Source of the DNA: Rhizobium sp. 007
GTDB taxonomy: Bacteria; Pseudomonadota; Alphaproteobacteria; Rhizobiales; Rhizobiaceae
Length of the DNA: 64,000 nucleotides
Assembly (NCBI RefSeq): GCF_015353075.1
Contig: NZ_CP064187.1
Location: 806,001 to 870,000 of the forward strand
Direction of reading: 5' to 3'
This document shows, piece by piece, positions 17,612-28,015 of the stretch. Position numbers and translations under genes: made by a program. Position 1 is the stretch's first letter, and every line of letters begins with the position of its first letter. Below the pieces are notes generated by a model that saw only the letters and a list, made by a program, of their open reading frames with translations, searched no databases and had not been told where the DNA came from.

Positions 17612-17845
17612 ATGAACATAAGGCCACCCACCTTCGACGTCGACGATGCCCGGCGCGCGAACGAGTGCGCCTGCGTCTTCGACCATCTGGCGACGCAGAT
17701 TGCGATTGAAGCCGCAAACGCGGGGTGGCTGCAGAGCGAGGTTGCATTGGCCCTCGCTGACGCCGCCGAGCGCTACGTCATGCGTGTCGCAGCCTGCGCC
17801 CACGAGATGCCGATTGCGGCCAACTGCAACGTTCGGGAGGCCTGA
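17612..17845 (+). CDS. Small hypothetical protein
   Basis: The 77-residue, mostly helical, slightly acidic protein contains DDARRANECACVFDHLATQI and ALADAAERYVMRVAACAHEM. It starts two bases after the preceding stop, with no clear Shine-Dalgarno, so it is probably translated by coupling. Four cysteines are present but no CXXC pair. No recognisable family. Confidence 0.5.
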   Translation: MNIRPPTFDVDDARRANECACVFDHLATQIAIEAANAGWLQSEVALALADAAERYVMRVAACAHEMPIAANCNVREA

Positions 17846-17848
17846 CGC

Positions 17849-18205
17849 ATGCGGAGCGGCCTTCTCATCGCGTTCTTTTGCGCATCCGCGGCTCTTTATC
17901 TGGCGTGGGGACAGATCGCTGCCTATCAGGAGCGGGAGCGCATTCAAACCGCCGATGCCGCCGAGCGCCGAACACGACTGGCGGAACTTTCCGCAGACGG
18001 CTGCAATGGGGCCGTTGGCTCCCTTTCGGCGATGGAGCATCGGCTCCTCAAGGCCGGAGGCATCGAGATCCCTGAGGCTCTGGCGAGCGACATCACGTTA
18101 TGTCTCGAAGAGAATATCATGTCCGGCCGTTCACGGCTGCAGATGGAGCGGACGCACTTGATCAGGCTGTTTCCACGCGAGACGAGCGTATTGCCAAACG
18201 AATGA
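17849..18205 (+). CDS. Small exported or membrane-anchored hypothetical protein
   Basis: The 118-residue protein begins with a hydrophobic segment (LLIAFFCASAALYLAWG) that could be a signal anchor. A charged helical body rich in Glu/Arg follows. GGGAGG precedes the ATG. Third of three closely spaced small genes (17304-18205). Function unknown; the N-terminal helix suggests a periplasmic or inner-membrane location. Confidence 0.5.
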   Translation: MRSGLLIAFFCASAALYLAWGQIAAYQERERIQTADAAERRTRLAELSADGCNGAVGSLSAMEHRLLKAGGIEIPEALASDITLCLEENIMSGRSRLQMERTHLIRLFPRETSVLPNE

Positions 18206-18213
18206 CGGCGCGC

Positions 18214-18636
18214 TTAAGCCGCGACCCTCACCCGCGCTTCTTCCCGGATCCGGTTCACCATGGACCTCAGCCCGTTGGAGCGCTGGGACGACAGGTTCTC
18301 GACAAGGCCGATCTTCGAGAAGATATCGAAAGCATCGAGGCCCGCGATCTCCGAGGCCCTCTTGCCGGAATAGGTGGCAAGCACGATAGCGACGAGGCCA
18401 CGCACGATATGCGCGTCGGAATCGCCCTCGAAGATCAGCACCGGATTTTCAGGATCCCCCTCGGGATGCGTCACCAGCCAGACCTGGCTGGCGCAGCCCA
18501 TCACCTTGTTCGCGGACGTCTTCTTGTCGTCCGGCAGGTCCGGCAGTCCCTTGCCGAGTTCGATGACATAGCGGTAGCGGTCCTCCCAGTCGTCAAGGAA
18601 GGAGAAGTCGTCGATGATCTCGTCGAGAGATGCCAT
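18214..18636 (-). CDS. sufE: SufE family protein (cysteine desulfuration)
   Basis: The 140-residue protein matches SufE: LDDWEDRYRYVIELGKGLP near the N-terminus, and the acceptor cysteine C48 in NKVMGCASQVWL, followed by FEGDSDAHIVRGLVAIVL. SufE accepts sulfane sulfur from a SufS-type desulfurase for Fe-S cluster assembly; it may be a second, stand-alone SufE here since no suf operon is adjacent. The start at 18636 fits the family; a start five codons earlier is possible. It is convergent with the small-gene cluster. Confidence 0.9.
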   Translation of the reverse strand: MASLDEIIDDFSFLDDWEDRYRYVIELGKGLPDLPDDKKTSANKVMGCASQVWLVTHPEGDPENPVLIFEGDSDAHIVRGLVAIVLATYSGKRASEIAGLDAFDIFSKIGLVENLSSQRSNGLRSMVNRIREEARVRVAA

Positions 18637-18651
18637 AAGTGGGCCTTTCAC

Positions 18652-19055
18652 TATTGTGAGTGATATAGGTGAACTGCCGCCGCTTTTGAACCATTAAAAA
18701 GAAAAACGTCTGCCAGGCGGCAAACGCCATGGGGTCGGCCGCCGCACCACATCTGCCGCAGCAGCCCATTGCTGCGAATGAACTGGTGATAGAGGGCAGC
18801 TTCGCCATGGCACACCAGCAGCGCGACAAGCAGGCGGGCGCCAAGGCCGTGAGGCAGGCGCGAAGGATAGTCGGCGAAGTTCGGCAGCATTGCGGGGAGG
18901 CCGCGCCGCTCACGATATCATGCCGATGCCGCTGGCGGCCATGCCGAGAATGACGACGCCAACGGCATCCTGATCCTCTTTCCTTGCGCCCTGTTCCTCG
19001 CCTCAAGATCAAAGGCGGCCTTCGTCGCCAGCCCGCCTATCCTTCGAACGCATAG
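18652..19055. other. Spacer with only weak, possibly decayed minus-strand frames
   Basis: Between sufE and the DUF5330-type gene's terminator lie about 400 bases. On the minus strand there is an 80-codon frame ending at 18651 (ATG at 18890), and just upstream in another frame a peptide DAVGVVILGMAASGIGMIS ends at a stop near 18911. Both look vaguely protein-like but have no recognisable family and no good ribosome-binding sites; they could be pieces of one decayed gene. I do not call a gene here. Confidence 0.3.
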
Positions 19056-19090
19056 AAAAAACGCCGTGAGGGATGGGCACCCTCACGGCG
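19056..19090 (-). terminator. Rho-independent terminator downstream of the DUF5330-type gene
   Basis: An 11-bp stem (CGCCGTGAGGG / CCCTCACGGCG) with a seven-base loop is followed on the minus strand by six T residues. It lies about 105 bases after the stop of the minus-strand gene ending at 19195. Confidence 0.85.
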
Positions 19091-19194
19091 CAGCACAATG
19101 CTGAAATCAAACAGGGCAGGCACGTCAGGCACGGGCATCTCCGTATCATGCGGATCGCCGGTGCAAGCTTGGGGCGGAGAACTCCGCGGAATTC

Positions 19195-19680
19195 TTAAAG
19201 GACCGGCTTCGGTGTCGGCAAGGGAATGGCGCCGGTTACGACCTTGTCGGAAACCGATTCGTCCTCCACCGGCGGGCGGTAGGGCATCGGCTGGTTCAGT
19301 GCGGCAGCCCTGTGCTCTTTTGCGGAAGGAGCATCGGCTGCGACGGGAGAATCGGTAAGCGGTGCGGCCGGCGTCGCCTCCGCAAGAGCCGGTGCCGTCT
19401 CGTCCGAGAACTGGCTGTCCAGCAGCTCATAAGCGACGCGGGCGCCTTCGCGGGCCCGGTAGCCGAGGGCGGTGAGCGTTTCCGCGCCCTTGGCGCAGAC
19501 CTCCGGCTTCTCGTTGCACATGCCGGTGAGATATTCATAGGCGCCGCTTGCGGCGGTGAAGGCGTCGAAGAATTGGATTTGCGGGTCGTTGGCAAGCCGC
19601 GTCGAGCTCTCCGAGCTGAAGAGCGGCAAGAGGACCAGCACAAGGCCGAACCAGAACGATCCTTTGATCAGAAGCCACAT
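19195..19680 (-). CDS. DUF5330-type rhizobial protein
   Basis: The 161-residue protein starts with an N-terminal membrane segment (LLIKGSFWFGLVLVLLPLF). A conserved-looking core follows, with two cysteines spaced by seven residues (GMCNEKPEVCAKGAETLTAL) and then GYRAREGARVAYELLDSQF. The C-terminal third is a Pro/Ala-rich low-complexity tail. I recognise it as the DUF5330 type found beside sufE in Rhizobiaceae. It is probably membrane anchored with a periplasmic body; function unknown. Confidence 0.7.
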   Translation of the reverse strand: MWLLIKGSFWFGLVLVLLPLFSSESSTRLANDPQIQFFDAFTAASGAYEYLTGMCNEKPEVCAKGAETLTALGYRAREGARVAYELLDSQFSDETAPALAEATPAAPLTDSPVAADAPSAKEHRAAALNQPMPYRPPVEDESVSDKVVTGAIPLPTPKPVL

Positions 19681-20133
19681 TGTCGTTGCCCATCCTGTTT
19701 TTCCCGTCCGGTCTTCTCGCCGAATCAGGCCCGGTTTTCCGGTGTGCTTTCACCCTAGCGAGGAAATGCGAATGCCACTTTTCGAAACTCGACGGCATTT
19801 GCGGCAAATTTAATTCGAATTTTAAATAAAGGCATTCTGAGCGCATTTCAGTCAAATTGTAGCCATCGGGGTTAAGCATAGCGCAGTGGGCTGCCTGGAA
19901 TTGCAGGGATTCCCTAAGGGCAGCGTGCCGCAAAGGTTAACACAATGCCGAAATGCGAGCGAAATCCATCGCTTACCCCCTATTAACCACAAAAACCAAA
20001 GGGCCCTGCGGATGGCTCAAAATGGGATTTTTACAGCTTTTGGGCTGTGGAGGGCCGCTTTGCCTTATCCTTTCCTTAAGCCGCCGGGGCCTATTGTCCG
20101 CACTGTGTAAAGAGCCTTTTCGGCGGGTATTGC
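19681..20133. promoter_or_regulatory. Divergent control region with TTAACC half-sites upstream of divJ-like gene
   Basis: This 453-base AT-rich spacer lies between the DUF5330-type gene and the DivJ-like kinase. It contains TTAACC at 19983-19988 (plus strand) and its complement GGTTAA at 19935-19940. TTAACC(AT) is the half-site of the cell-cycle regulator CtrA in alphaproteobacteria; control of the kinase by CtrA is inference. No ORF is supported. Confidence 0.4.
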
Positions 20134-21646
<1,513 letters not shown>

Positions 21647-21675
<29 letters not shown>

Positions 21676-22576
21676 GGGAAGGAGAGGCCGGCAGCAGCCG
21701 AGCCTGCTTCTCACAGGGGCTGCCGCCCTCGGCGGCGTGGGCATGACGGGCGCATCTGCGCTCGGCGGCGTCATTGCGCGCAATCCGTCGGTCGCAGGCG
21801 GGACCACCGCCTTTGTCGTCATCTTCAGCTTCGTCGCCGCCAATGCGCTCTGGTATCAGCCGGGTACGCATCCGCATCCCTTCTTTCGCACCCGCGATGT
21901 GCTAGCGCCCTTCTCGATCGGCCGTCCGACCGTGGAAGAGCCGCACCCAGGCGACGTCACGACCTTCAAGATCGAACGTCCGGGCGAGGAGGGCGCTGCC
22001 TCGACCACCAATGCGACGCCGCCGGCTGCAGCACCCGGCCAAGAGCCCAGTCAGCTGGTCATGGACATCCAGAAGGAGCTCATCCGCCGCGGCCTCTATA
22101 ACGGCACGGCCGACGGTATCATCGGCCCGCGCACCAGCGCCGCGATCCTCTTCTTCGAGGAAACCGTCGACATGCTGCCGAGTGGCGATGCGACGCCGGA
22201 TGTGCTTGCCGCCCTCAGGACCGATTCCATCGGCCCCTCGGCCGTTCCCGCCGAGAAGCCGCGCGAGGATGTGACCTCGAAAGCCTCGGCCGAGGATCCG
22301 GTCGCCGCCGCCATCCGCAGCGCCGAAAAGCAGATCAAGACCGCGCCCGCCGGCCCGAAGCAGGTCCCATCATCCGAGCTCACCAATGTCGATCTGGTAC
22401 TGAGAATCCAGAAGGGCCTTTCCAACATGGCCTACGCCAATGTCGGCGTCGACGGTGTCGCCGGCGAACAAACCCGCACCGCCATCCGCCGCTTCCAAAA
22501 GCACTACAACCTGCCGGAAACCGGCGAGCCCAACGAGGCGGTACTGAAGAAGTTGAAGGAAATCGGTGCGATTTGA
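21647..22576 (+). CDS. Peptidoglycan-binding (PG_binding_1) membrane protein
   Basis: The 309-residue protein has a basic N-terminus, hydrophobic segments around residues 20-65, a Pro/Ala-rich linker and two peptidoglycan-binding-like repeats. The first is VMDIQKELIRRGLYNGTADG with GPRTSAAILFFE; the second is VLRIQKGLSNMAYANVGVDG with QTRTAIRRFQKHYNLP. It overlaps the end of the kinase gene by 29 bases, so the two are translationally linked. GAGGGG precedes the ATG at 21647. Likely an envelope protein; no catalytic domain is seen. Confidence 0.8.
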
Positions 22577-22904
22577 GGTTGGGTGAGAGCTGGCATCAAA
22601 GCTCGTCCAATGTGCATCTTCACTCCGACGACTCTGGTTCCTGGCGCCGTTTGAGGCGCTTTCAGCACCGTTTCACGACGTCGTTCCCGCGTGCGGCTCG
22701 ACGAGGCGATCCGGCGTTGTCAGGAGCGTGGCGCAATACGCTGACCGATGCCGGGCAATCGCGGAGCTCTGCCAGCGCCTCCCTTCGCTGGGAGAGCTTG
22801 AACGGCAAGGCTGAGCCGGGAGGAAATCTTGCGGCAAGTGATCGGCGCGGTAGGAAGCCACCTTGCTTCGTGCCAACTGCGAACATTTGCGCTATGCTCA
22901 GCCG
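22577..22904. other. Intergenic stretch, nothing recognised
   Basis: These 328 bases follow the peptidoglycan-binding gene. Open frames on both strands are short, lack ribosome-binding sites and show no family resemblance. GGGAGGAAA near 22819-22827 is the best Shine-Dalgarno-like run but has no suitable start codon after it. Confidence 0.35.
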
Positions 22905-23141
22905 ATGGAACGCCGGCACGCCAAATGGATTGCAACGCTATCGTTGGCCGTGGCCGCAGCGAGCGTCGCTGCGGCGCACCCGGATTCGCGCTGCACCTGC
23001 CGCAATCGGGATGGCACGAAGTACGAGCTTGGCCAGACTGCCTGCATCAGGGTGGGCGGAGCGTCGTATCTCGCACGCTGCGAGATGGAGTTGAACGTCA
23101 CGACATGGCGTAAATTGCGGGACGGTTGCCCGGAGGCCTGA
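22905..23141 (+). CDS. Small cysteine-rich secreted protein, rhizobial family
   Basis: The 78-residue protein has a signal peptide (RHAKWIATLSLAVAAASVAA) and a mature part with five cysteines: SRCTCRNRDG, QTACIRVGG, ARCEMELN and RDGCPEA. The pattern resembles a family of small periplasmic or secreted proteins in Rhizobiaceae with C-x-C and late C-P motifs. An in-frame ATG at 22863 would add 14 residues before the signal peptide. Function unknown; four of the cysteines could form disulfides after export. Confidence 0.65.
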   Translation: MERRHAKWIATLSLAVAAASVAAAHPDSRCTCRNRDGTKYELGQTACIRVGGASYLARCEMELNVTTWRKLRDGCPEA

Positions 23142-23183
23142 ACCGCAACGGCGGGCCGCTCTGCCAAGAGCACATCCAATCAC

Positions 23184-23211
23184 CGAAGCCGGTCCAGCCG
23201 GGCCGGCTTCG
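23184..23211. terminator. Possible bidirectional hairpin between small secreted gene and phyH-type gene
   Basis: A perfect 9-bp stem (CGAAGCCGG / CCGGCTTCG) with a ten-base loop lies between two convergent genes. There is no clear T-run on either strand, so termination is only probable by position. Confidence 0.4.
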
Positions 23212-23227
23212 AAAATCCGGGGGACGG

Positions 23228-24190
23228 CTATCTGATCACCGGCTCGCCGTGATACCGGCGCTTTGACGGCTTCGATACGCCAAATCCGACTTCCATCATC
23301 AGGCGCGGCGTATGTTTGGCGAGCGTTCCCATATGGAAGCCGAAGGGATCTTCGACAAAGCCGGTGCCCGCCTTTCCTGTCAGCGTGACTGCGCTCTCCT
23401 TGCCGTAGAAGCCCAGCACGTCCTCGGCCGAATGTCCGACAAGCAGTGTCAACTGGTGCTTCATCCGGCGGCGGTTGTGGCTGCCTTGAACATAGACATG
23501 CGGACCGGCATCCGCATCGACGTCGGACAGATAGAAGAAGAATTTCAGCATCCGCCAGTCGTCGAGATCGAAGTGGAACTTGAACGAGGCGCGGCTTAGA
23601 TCGGCTTCCGAGGCAGACGTCGTGGGGAAACTCCACCATGTCCGCGTGGTGATCAGTTTCGCCTCGCCGCCGAGATAATGCCGCGCGATATTGAGGAGCA
23701 GCGGATCTTGCTGCACGGCGACCGCTGCCTTGCATTGCAGAACCCGCTCGAAATGATGGCCGCTCAATATCGTGCGCTCGAAGCGGCGTTCGGCTTCGGC
23801 ATGCTCTCCGGCGAGAAACTCGACCTTGCGCTCGAAATTGCCGAAACACGGCGTCTCGCGTGCAAAACGGGCGATTTCCTCATGGATGGCTGGCGGCAAA
23901 GTGAGGCCGGTGAAGATGCCATTTCTTCGCAATTCCGCAGCGGCTTTCTCCGCCTTGATCGCGCCAAACATTGACGGTGCAGTTGCCGAAGACGGAATGG
24001 GTCTGGCGGTCAGCCAATGGGCGCGACGGAAAGGCATCGTGCGCGCCAGCAGGAACATCGGCAGCCAGGCGGGATTTTCCTTGAGATCGGTTAAATAGGT
24101 TGGTACGCGCGCTGCCATGCGGCGAAGGGGCCCGCCTGTGCGGGCAATGGCTTCGAGGTCTTTCGGCTTAGATTTTGGCGCATCAAGCAT
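23228..24190 (-). CDS. Phytanoyl-CoA dioxygenase (PhyH)-like protein
   Basis: The 320-residue protein has a C-terminal half typical of Fe(II)/2-oxoglutarate PhyH proteins: FHFDLDDWRMLKFFFYLSDV carries the H-x-D iron ligands, then DADAGPHVYVQGSH, and a later histidine in EDPFGFHMGTLAKHTPRLM. Its iron ligands look intact. The substrate cannot be predicted. It is transcribed away from the plus-strand small gene, with a GGTTAATAACC palindrome about 120 bases upstream (24306-24316). Confidence 0.75.
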   Translation of the reverse strand: MLDAPKSKPKDLEAIARTGGPLRRMAARVPTYLTDLKENPAWLPMFLLARTMPFRRAHWLTARPIPSSATAPSMFGAIKAEKAAAELRRNGIFTGLTLPPAIHEEIARFARETPCFGNFERKVEFLAGEHAEAERRFERTILSGHHFERVLQCKAAVAVQQDPLLLNIARHYLGGEAKLITTRTWWSFPTTSASEADLSRASFKFHFDLDDWRMLKFFFYLSDVDADAGPHVYVQGSHNRRRMKHQLTLLVGHSAEDVLGFYGKESAVTLTGKAGTGFVEDPFGFHMGTLAKHTPRLMMEVGFGVSKPSKRRYHGEPVIR

Positions 24191-24433
24191 CTGACATCCT
24201 TATTCGAACATGGTTTCCCATGGCGTTTTCCCCGTGGCGCCGGGCCCACGGTAGGTGGTTTTGGATCATGATGCAATGCAACATGGGGATTGCAGCCTGC
24301 TATATGGTTAATAACCAATTGAATAAATTAAAGAATTTCGGACACTGAGTCCCGCCGGGCAACGAGGCTGCGCCCGTATGTATGTGGCAACAAACGGGCG
24401 GCGCGCCGGTTCTAAAGCCGGTTGGGGCGGCGC

Positions 24434-25774
24434 CTAGAAGAAATGGAAGTCGTCGGCGGCAAGCGATGTGCCGTGGCTCACGGCCGCAAACGCCACCGCG
24501 GCCGCATCGCCGCTCCCGTCGGAATCGAAGAGCAGGCGGCCAGAGCATGTGTCGTAGATGATGTGGTCGTCCTCATGAAGCGCGGCTGTGCCCTTCGCGA
24601 AGGCCCCAGGGTCGAGCGCGCCCGCCACAACGCCGGCGAACACGGAGCTGTCCAGCCGGAAGAGGTCGTCAGCGGAGCTGAAGTCGAGGATTTTGTCGCA
24701 ATTCGCCCGGCCGGGCTCGGTGTCGAAGACGAAGATGTCGCCGCCCGCTCCGCCGGAGAGTGTGTCGCGGCCGGTTCCGCCGTTGAGAGTGTCGTCGCCG
24801 CCGCCGCCGCGCAGGCGGTCCTTGCCAGCGCCGCCATCAACGGTATCGTCGAACCGGCTGCCGGTGATCCGGTCATTGCCGCCCATCGCGGCGACGAGAA
24901 CCGGGTGATCGTACGCCTCATAGGTGGTGACGTCTTTCGCATCGGTGAGCGTGATCTCTTCGGCCGGCGGCACGATCATGATGGTGATCGTCGCCAGATT
25001 GCTGTTGCCCTGGCCGTCGGTGGCGTAAACCGTGAAACTGTCGGTGCCGGCGAAGCCGGCCGCCGGAGAATAGTCGAAGAGGTTACCGTTCAGGTAGTCT
25101 TGGTGATAGTGCAGGCTGCCCACATATTGGCCCTGATGAAACGGATAGTAGCCTGCTTCATATCGCGTCTCCTGCTGCAGCGTGCCATGGTCCGGCCCGT
25201 CCACGATGACGAAGCTCAACAGGTCGAAATCGGCATCCGACGCGCTGAACTTGATGTCGTCGAGCGATTGGCCAGGAGAAAGCGTGAAGCTCATGTCGGC
25301 GGCGGTGGGCGCATGGTTGACGAAGGTGTCGGGCTGCAGCGCGCCGCCTTCCAGGATGATCTGATGCGGGCCGTACTGGGTGTTTTCGCCGCCGAAATAT
25401 TCGTTGGCGCCTTGCCATGTCACCACCATGTCGTCGGGGCTTTCGGCAGTGACGGAGATAATCTCAGTCGAAAGATAGGCCGCCTGGTCGGAGAGCGTGC
25501 GGATATAGCGGCCTTCGTTGTCGAAGACGAAAGTTTCCACCGTCGTGAAGATCTCGGTCCTGCCGTCATTGGTGAAGGTGGTGACGGTAAAGAAACCGTC
25601 GAACACGTCGACCGAGGCAAGATCGACCCAGCCGTACGGATAATCTGTATGCGCGGCCCCCGGTCCGAGGACGTCGCCGTCCGTTTCCGTTATGCTGAAA
25701 AGGATTGCATCGGGGCTCTCGTTGTTGATGTCTTCCCATACGGTAAGCTCACTGCCATTGCTCAAAGTGGGCAT
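24434..25774 (-). CDS. RTX-type calcium-binding protein with cadherin/Ig-like domain
   Basis: The 446-residue acidic protein has an N-terminal region (1-150) of unknown fold. A cadherin/Ig-like domain (about 153-270) begins NHAPTAADMSFTLSPGQSLD and ends in TDSFTVYATDGQGNS. A block of Ca-binding nonapeptide repeats (about 294-346) follows, e.g. GGGGDDTLNGGTGRDTLSGG. The C-terminus ends DDFHFF, fitting an uncleaved type I secretion signal. Likely exported by an ABC/type I system, but none is encoded nearby. It is divergent from the methyltransferase at 25936. Confidence 0.82.
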   Translation of the reverse strand: MPTLSNGSELTVWEDINNESPDAILFSITETDGDVLGPGAAHTDYPYGWVDLASVDVFDGFFTVTTFTNDGRTEIFTTVETFVFDNEGRYIRTLSDQAAYLSTEIISVTAESPDDMVVTWQGANEYFGGENTQYGPHQIILEGGALQPDTFVNHAPTAADMSFTLSPGQSLDDIKFSASDADFDLLSFVIVDGPDHGTLQQETRYEAGYYPFHQGQYVGSLHYHQDYLNGNLFDYSPAAGFAGTDSFTVYATDGQGNSNLATITIMIVPPAEEITLTDAKDVTTYEAYDHPVLVAAMGGNDRITGSRFDDTVDGGAGKDRLRGGGGDDTLNGGTGRDTLSGGAGGDIFVFDTEPGRANCDKILDFSSADDLFRLDSSVFAGVVAGALDPGAFAKGTAALHEDDHIIYDTCSGRLLFDSDGSGDAAAVAFAAVSHGTSLAADDFHFF

Positions 25775-25935
25775 CGTATTTTCCTTCGTTGCAGGGAAAC
25801 GGCACTGCGGACATCTTCACGGAGAGGCAAGATAGGCTGGGATGCGGGCCGATCAAGCTTGGCGATGGGGTTGACGCTTCCTTCGGCATGCTCGCTCGAA
25901 ATCTGGTAAACTTTCTTCCTCAAAAAGGAGTGGGT

Positions 25936-26574
25936 ATGTCCACAAGTGACCGGCAAGCCCATTGGCAGACTGTCTACAAGACCAAGGCGGAGAGCGAAGT
26001 CAGTTGGTACGAGGATACGCCGGAACTCTCGATGGTTCTGCTGCGTCAGGCCGGGCTGACGCCGGACATGTCGGTGATCGACATCGGCGGCGGGACCTCG
26101 CGGCTGGTCGATGCTCTTGTGGCATCCGGCCAGGCCCATATCAGCGTCCTCGATCTGTCTGCCGCAGCCATCGAGACGGCAAAGTCGCGACTGACAGATG
26201 CGACGCGTGTGCAGTGGATCGTATCGGACATGACCGCCTGGACGCCCGGCCGCCAGTATGATCTCTGGCACGATCGCGCCGCCTTTCACTTCCTGACGGA
26301 GGCGGCCGACCAAAAGGCCTATGTTCGGGTGCTGGGGCAGGCTCTCAAGAATGGCGGCAAAGCCGTGATCGGTACCTTTGCGCCCGACGGACCGGAAAAA
26401 TGCAGCGGCCTGCCGGTCGCCCGCTACGATGCGCAAAGCCTGCAGGATGTTCTCGGCAGCGGGTTCAAGCTTGCCGCAACGCGCCGGCATGAGCACACGA
26501 CCCCATGGGGATCGGTGCAGCAATTCCAGTTCAGCACGTTCGAGAAGGTCGCTGGCACGGAGTCGTTTGCTTGA
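25936..26574 (+). CDS. Class I SAM-dependent methyltransferase (thiopurine/tellurite type)
   Basis: The 212-residue methyltransferase starts HWQTVYKTKAESEVSWYED, as in a group of small proteobacterial methyltransferases. The SAM motif is SVIDIGGGTSRLVDAL, followed by SVLDLSAAAIETAKSRL, and a catalytic-side motif DLWHDRAAFHFLTEA. AAGGAG lies five bases before the ATG at 25936, which fixes the start over an upstream frame from 25789. Substrate unknown. Confidence 0.85.
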   Translation: MSTSDRQAHWQTVYKTKAESEVSWYEDTPELSMVLLRQAGLTPDMSVIDIGGGTSRLVDALVASGQAHISVLDLSAAAIETAKSRLTDATRVQWIVSDMTAWTPGRQYDLWHDRAAFHFLTEAADQKAYVRVLGQALKNGGKAVIGTFAPDGPEKCSGLPVARYDAQSLQDVLGSGFKLAATRRHEHTTPWGSVQQFQFSTFEKVAGTESFA

Positions 26575-26991
26575 ACGATCCGAAACGCCCGGCACGCCGG
26601 CTCCTCCATCGCCGCCCCATCGATCAGATTATTGGTGCGCGCCAATTGCGGCGAGTTGTCGCGTCCCGTTCTTTCGTGCGTGTGAAGCCAACGTGACGGA
26701 GCCTCGAAACCTGAAGGAAATTGGGGCGATTTGACCGTGGCGGACCGGCTTTCGCACCGCGGAAAATTGCGAAGGCAATGTGCCTGCAGGGCCTTGAAAT
26801 TCGTTAGGGCAATATCGAAATGTAATTTTGATTGTCATCGGCCGCTGGTTGGCGAAGAGGTACGTTTTGAGACCGTGGTCAACTTCGCTTGAAAGATACC
26901 AGCCGTATGGTATCTTTTTCCTGTCTGATACTGTTGGCCGACGGCCCATGGCCGGCCAGCTCAAAGATTTTTGCCTGCCGGGATAGCCCGA
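26575..26991. other. Intergenic region with a hairpin and a possible gene-end fragment
   Basis: About 417 bases show no convincing gene. At 26712-26734 there are 23 bases that match 21 of 23 the 3' end of the peptidoglycan-binding gene (22554-22576), including its stop codon, suggesting a duplicated fragment or a chance match. The inverted repeat at 26892-26917 lies about 75 bases before the TetR-like gene. Confidence 0.4.
26892..26917. promoter_or_regulatory. Perfect 10-bp inverted repeat before the TetR-like gene
   Basis: AAAGATACCA and TGGTATCTTT are exact complements around a six-base loop GCCGTA, followed by two more T residues. It could be a weak terminator, but the stem has few G-C pairs, so an operator role is as likely. 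Confidence 0.5.
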
Positions 26992-27759
26992 ATGTTGTTT
27001 GAAGATTCCGGCAGCGCTCTATCCGAAACACATATTTCTGATCGCGCCATGTATAAATCAATCGCCTCCCTGAGCAGCGCGGACAACCCGCGGCTTTACA
27101 AGGTTCTTTTCGACCATTTCTCGTCGCTCTATCCGGCAATAGCCAAATCGAGCGTGGCTGAATTTCACTTAGGGGGCGATCAGACTTTTCGGCTCCTTCG
27201 AGGGTCGAAGGACCTCACTTTCGAGGTTGTCTACTCCGACATTTCCCGGTTCGCCTCTATCACCCGATCATTGAATTCACGAGCACGAAAATACATCACG
27301 GGCTTTGCTCTTCAGTGGAGCACTTCGCGCGTGGCACCTCCGCGCGGACTCCTGCAGCTTCCTCGTCCGCTGGATGAAACGCGGGTTCCTGAAGATGTGC
27401 TGATGGTGATCTTCCATCTTGATCAAGCCGATCCGGTCGAAGCCGAACGTAAGATCATGGCATGCATCAGCGCGCTCTATCCCACCGGTCCGACATTGCA
27501 GCGAGAGGCGCACGACTATAACGGCCAAAGAGCAATAGCGCAGCTCGCTGACTGGCTGTCGTTCCAGGATGCAAAGCGCGTGCTTGACATCGAAGACCCG
27601 GACCACGCGGCAACGATGCTGATCTCGATGATGTTTGGAGGAATGGCATCCTGCATGACCGCAGGTGGCGGCTTGCCGGACAGATCGAGCCTTATTGGCT
27701 ATCTCAAAGGGTGCATCCACCTCTTCGTGAGAGGTTGCCGCTGCAAAGAGGCCGCCTGA
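26992..27759 (+). CDS. TetR-like protein with an atypical or truncated DNA-binding region
   Basis: About 255 residues. The C-terminal end (DPDHAATMLISMMFGGMAS, then YLKGCIHLFVRGC) lines up with the same region of the TetR regulator at 29318-29953 (ADAAATMLIGIVFGSLS...). Near the N-terminus, ISDRAMYKSI resembles the end of a TetR helix-turn-helix, but the first half of that domain is missing. The start is uncertain: a TTG at 26971, ATG 26992 and ATG 27049 are all in frame. It lies just upstream of ropA in the same direction. It may be a decayed or repurposed regulator. Confidence 0.5.
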   Translation: MLFEDSGSALSETHISDRAMYKSIASLSSADNPRLYKVLFDHFSSLYPAIAKSSVAEFHLGGDQTFRLLRGSKDLTFEVVYSDISRFASITRSLNSRARKYITGFALQWSTSRVAPPRGLLQLPRPLDETRVPEDVLMVIFHLDQADPVEAERKIMACISALYPTGPTLQREAHDYNGQRAIAQLADWLSFQDAKRVLDIEDPDHAATMLISMMFGGMASCMTAGGGLPDRSSLIGYLKGCIHLFVRGCRCKEAA

Positions 27760-27986
27760 CCGGAAGAGCCGGATATGGCACTGCCGGCTGCTGTTCACCA
27801 CCCCATTTTTGCGTGGCGGTGGAGCTCGGCTTTCTTTTGTTGGAATCTCTCTCAGCGGCCTCTTTAGCTTGGCCGGGCAGCACAATCTTGACCGCGAAAC
27901 GGCCGCTCTGGCAGGTCTGATTGTGGCAAAAATACAACGTCCGCTGGTTCGAAACTATATTTGGTACGAACACGTTTATTAAATAA

Positions 27987-28015
27987 TTGACGGGCTGGCG
28001 CATCGCCTGTTCTAA
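27987..28015 (+). promoter_or_regulatory. Sigma-70-type promoter of ropA
   Basis: TTGACG (27987-27992) and TTCTAA (28010-28015) are spaced by 17 bases, preceded by an AT-rich stretch. Transcription would start near 28022, giving a leader of about 115 bases before the ropA ATG. No other good promoter was seen in the 376-base region 27760-28135. Confidence 0.55.

Noticed and set aside
18651..18890. 80-codon minus-strand frame upstream of sufE
   Set aside because: Sequence is vaguely protein-like but has no ribosome-binding site or family; kept only as a note on the spacer.
24422..25909. 495-codon plus-strand open frame opposite the RTX gene
   Set aside because: Composition of an antisense shadow; the minus strand has RTX repeats and a secretion-type C-terminus.
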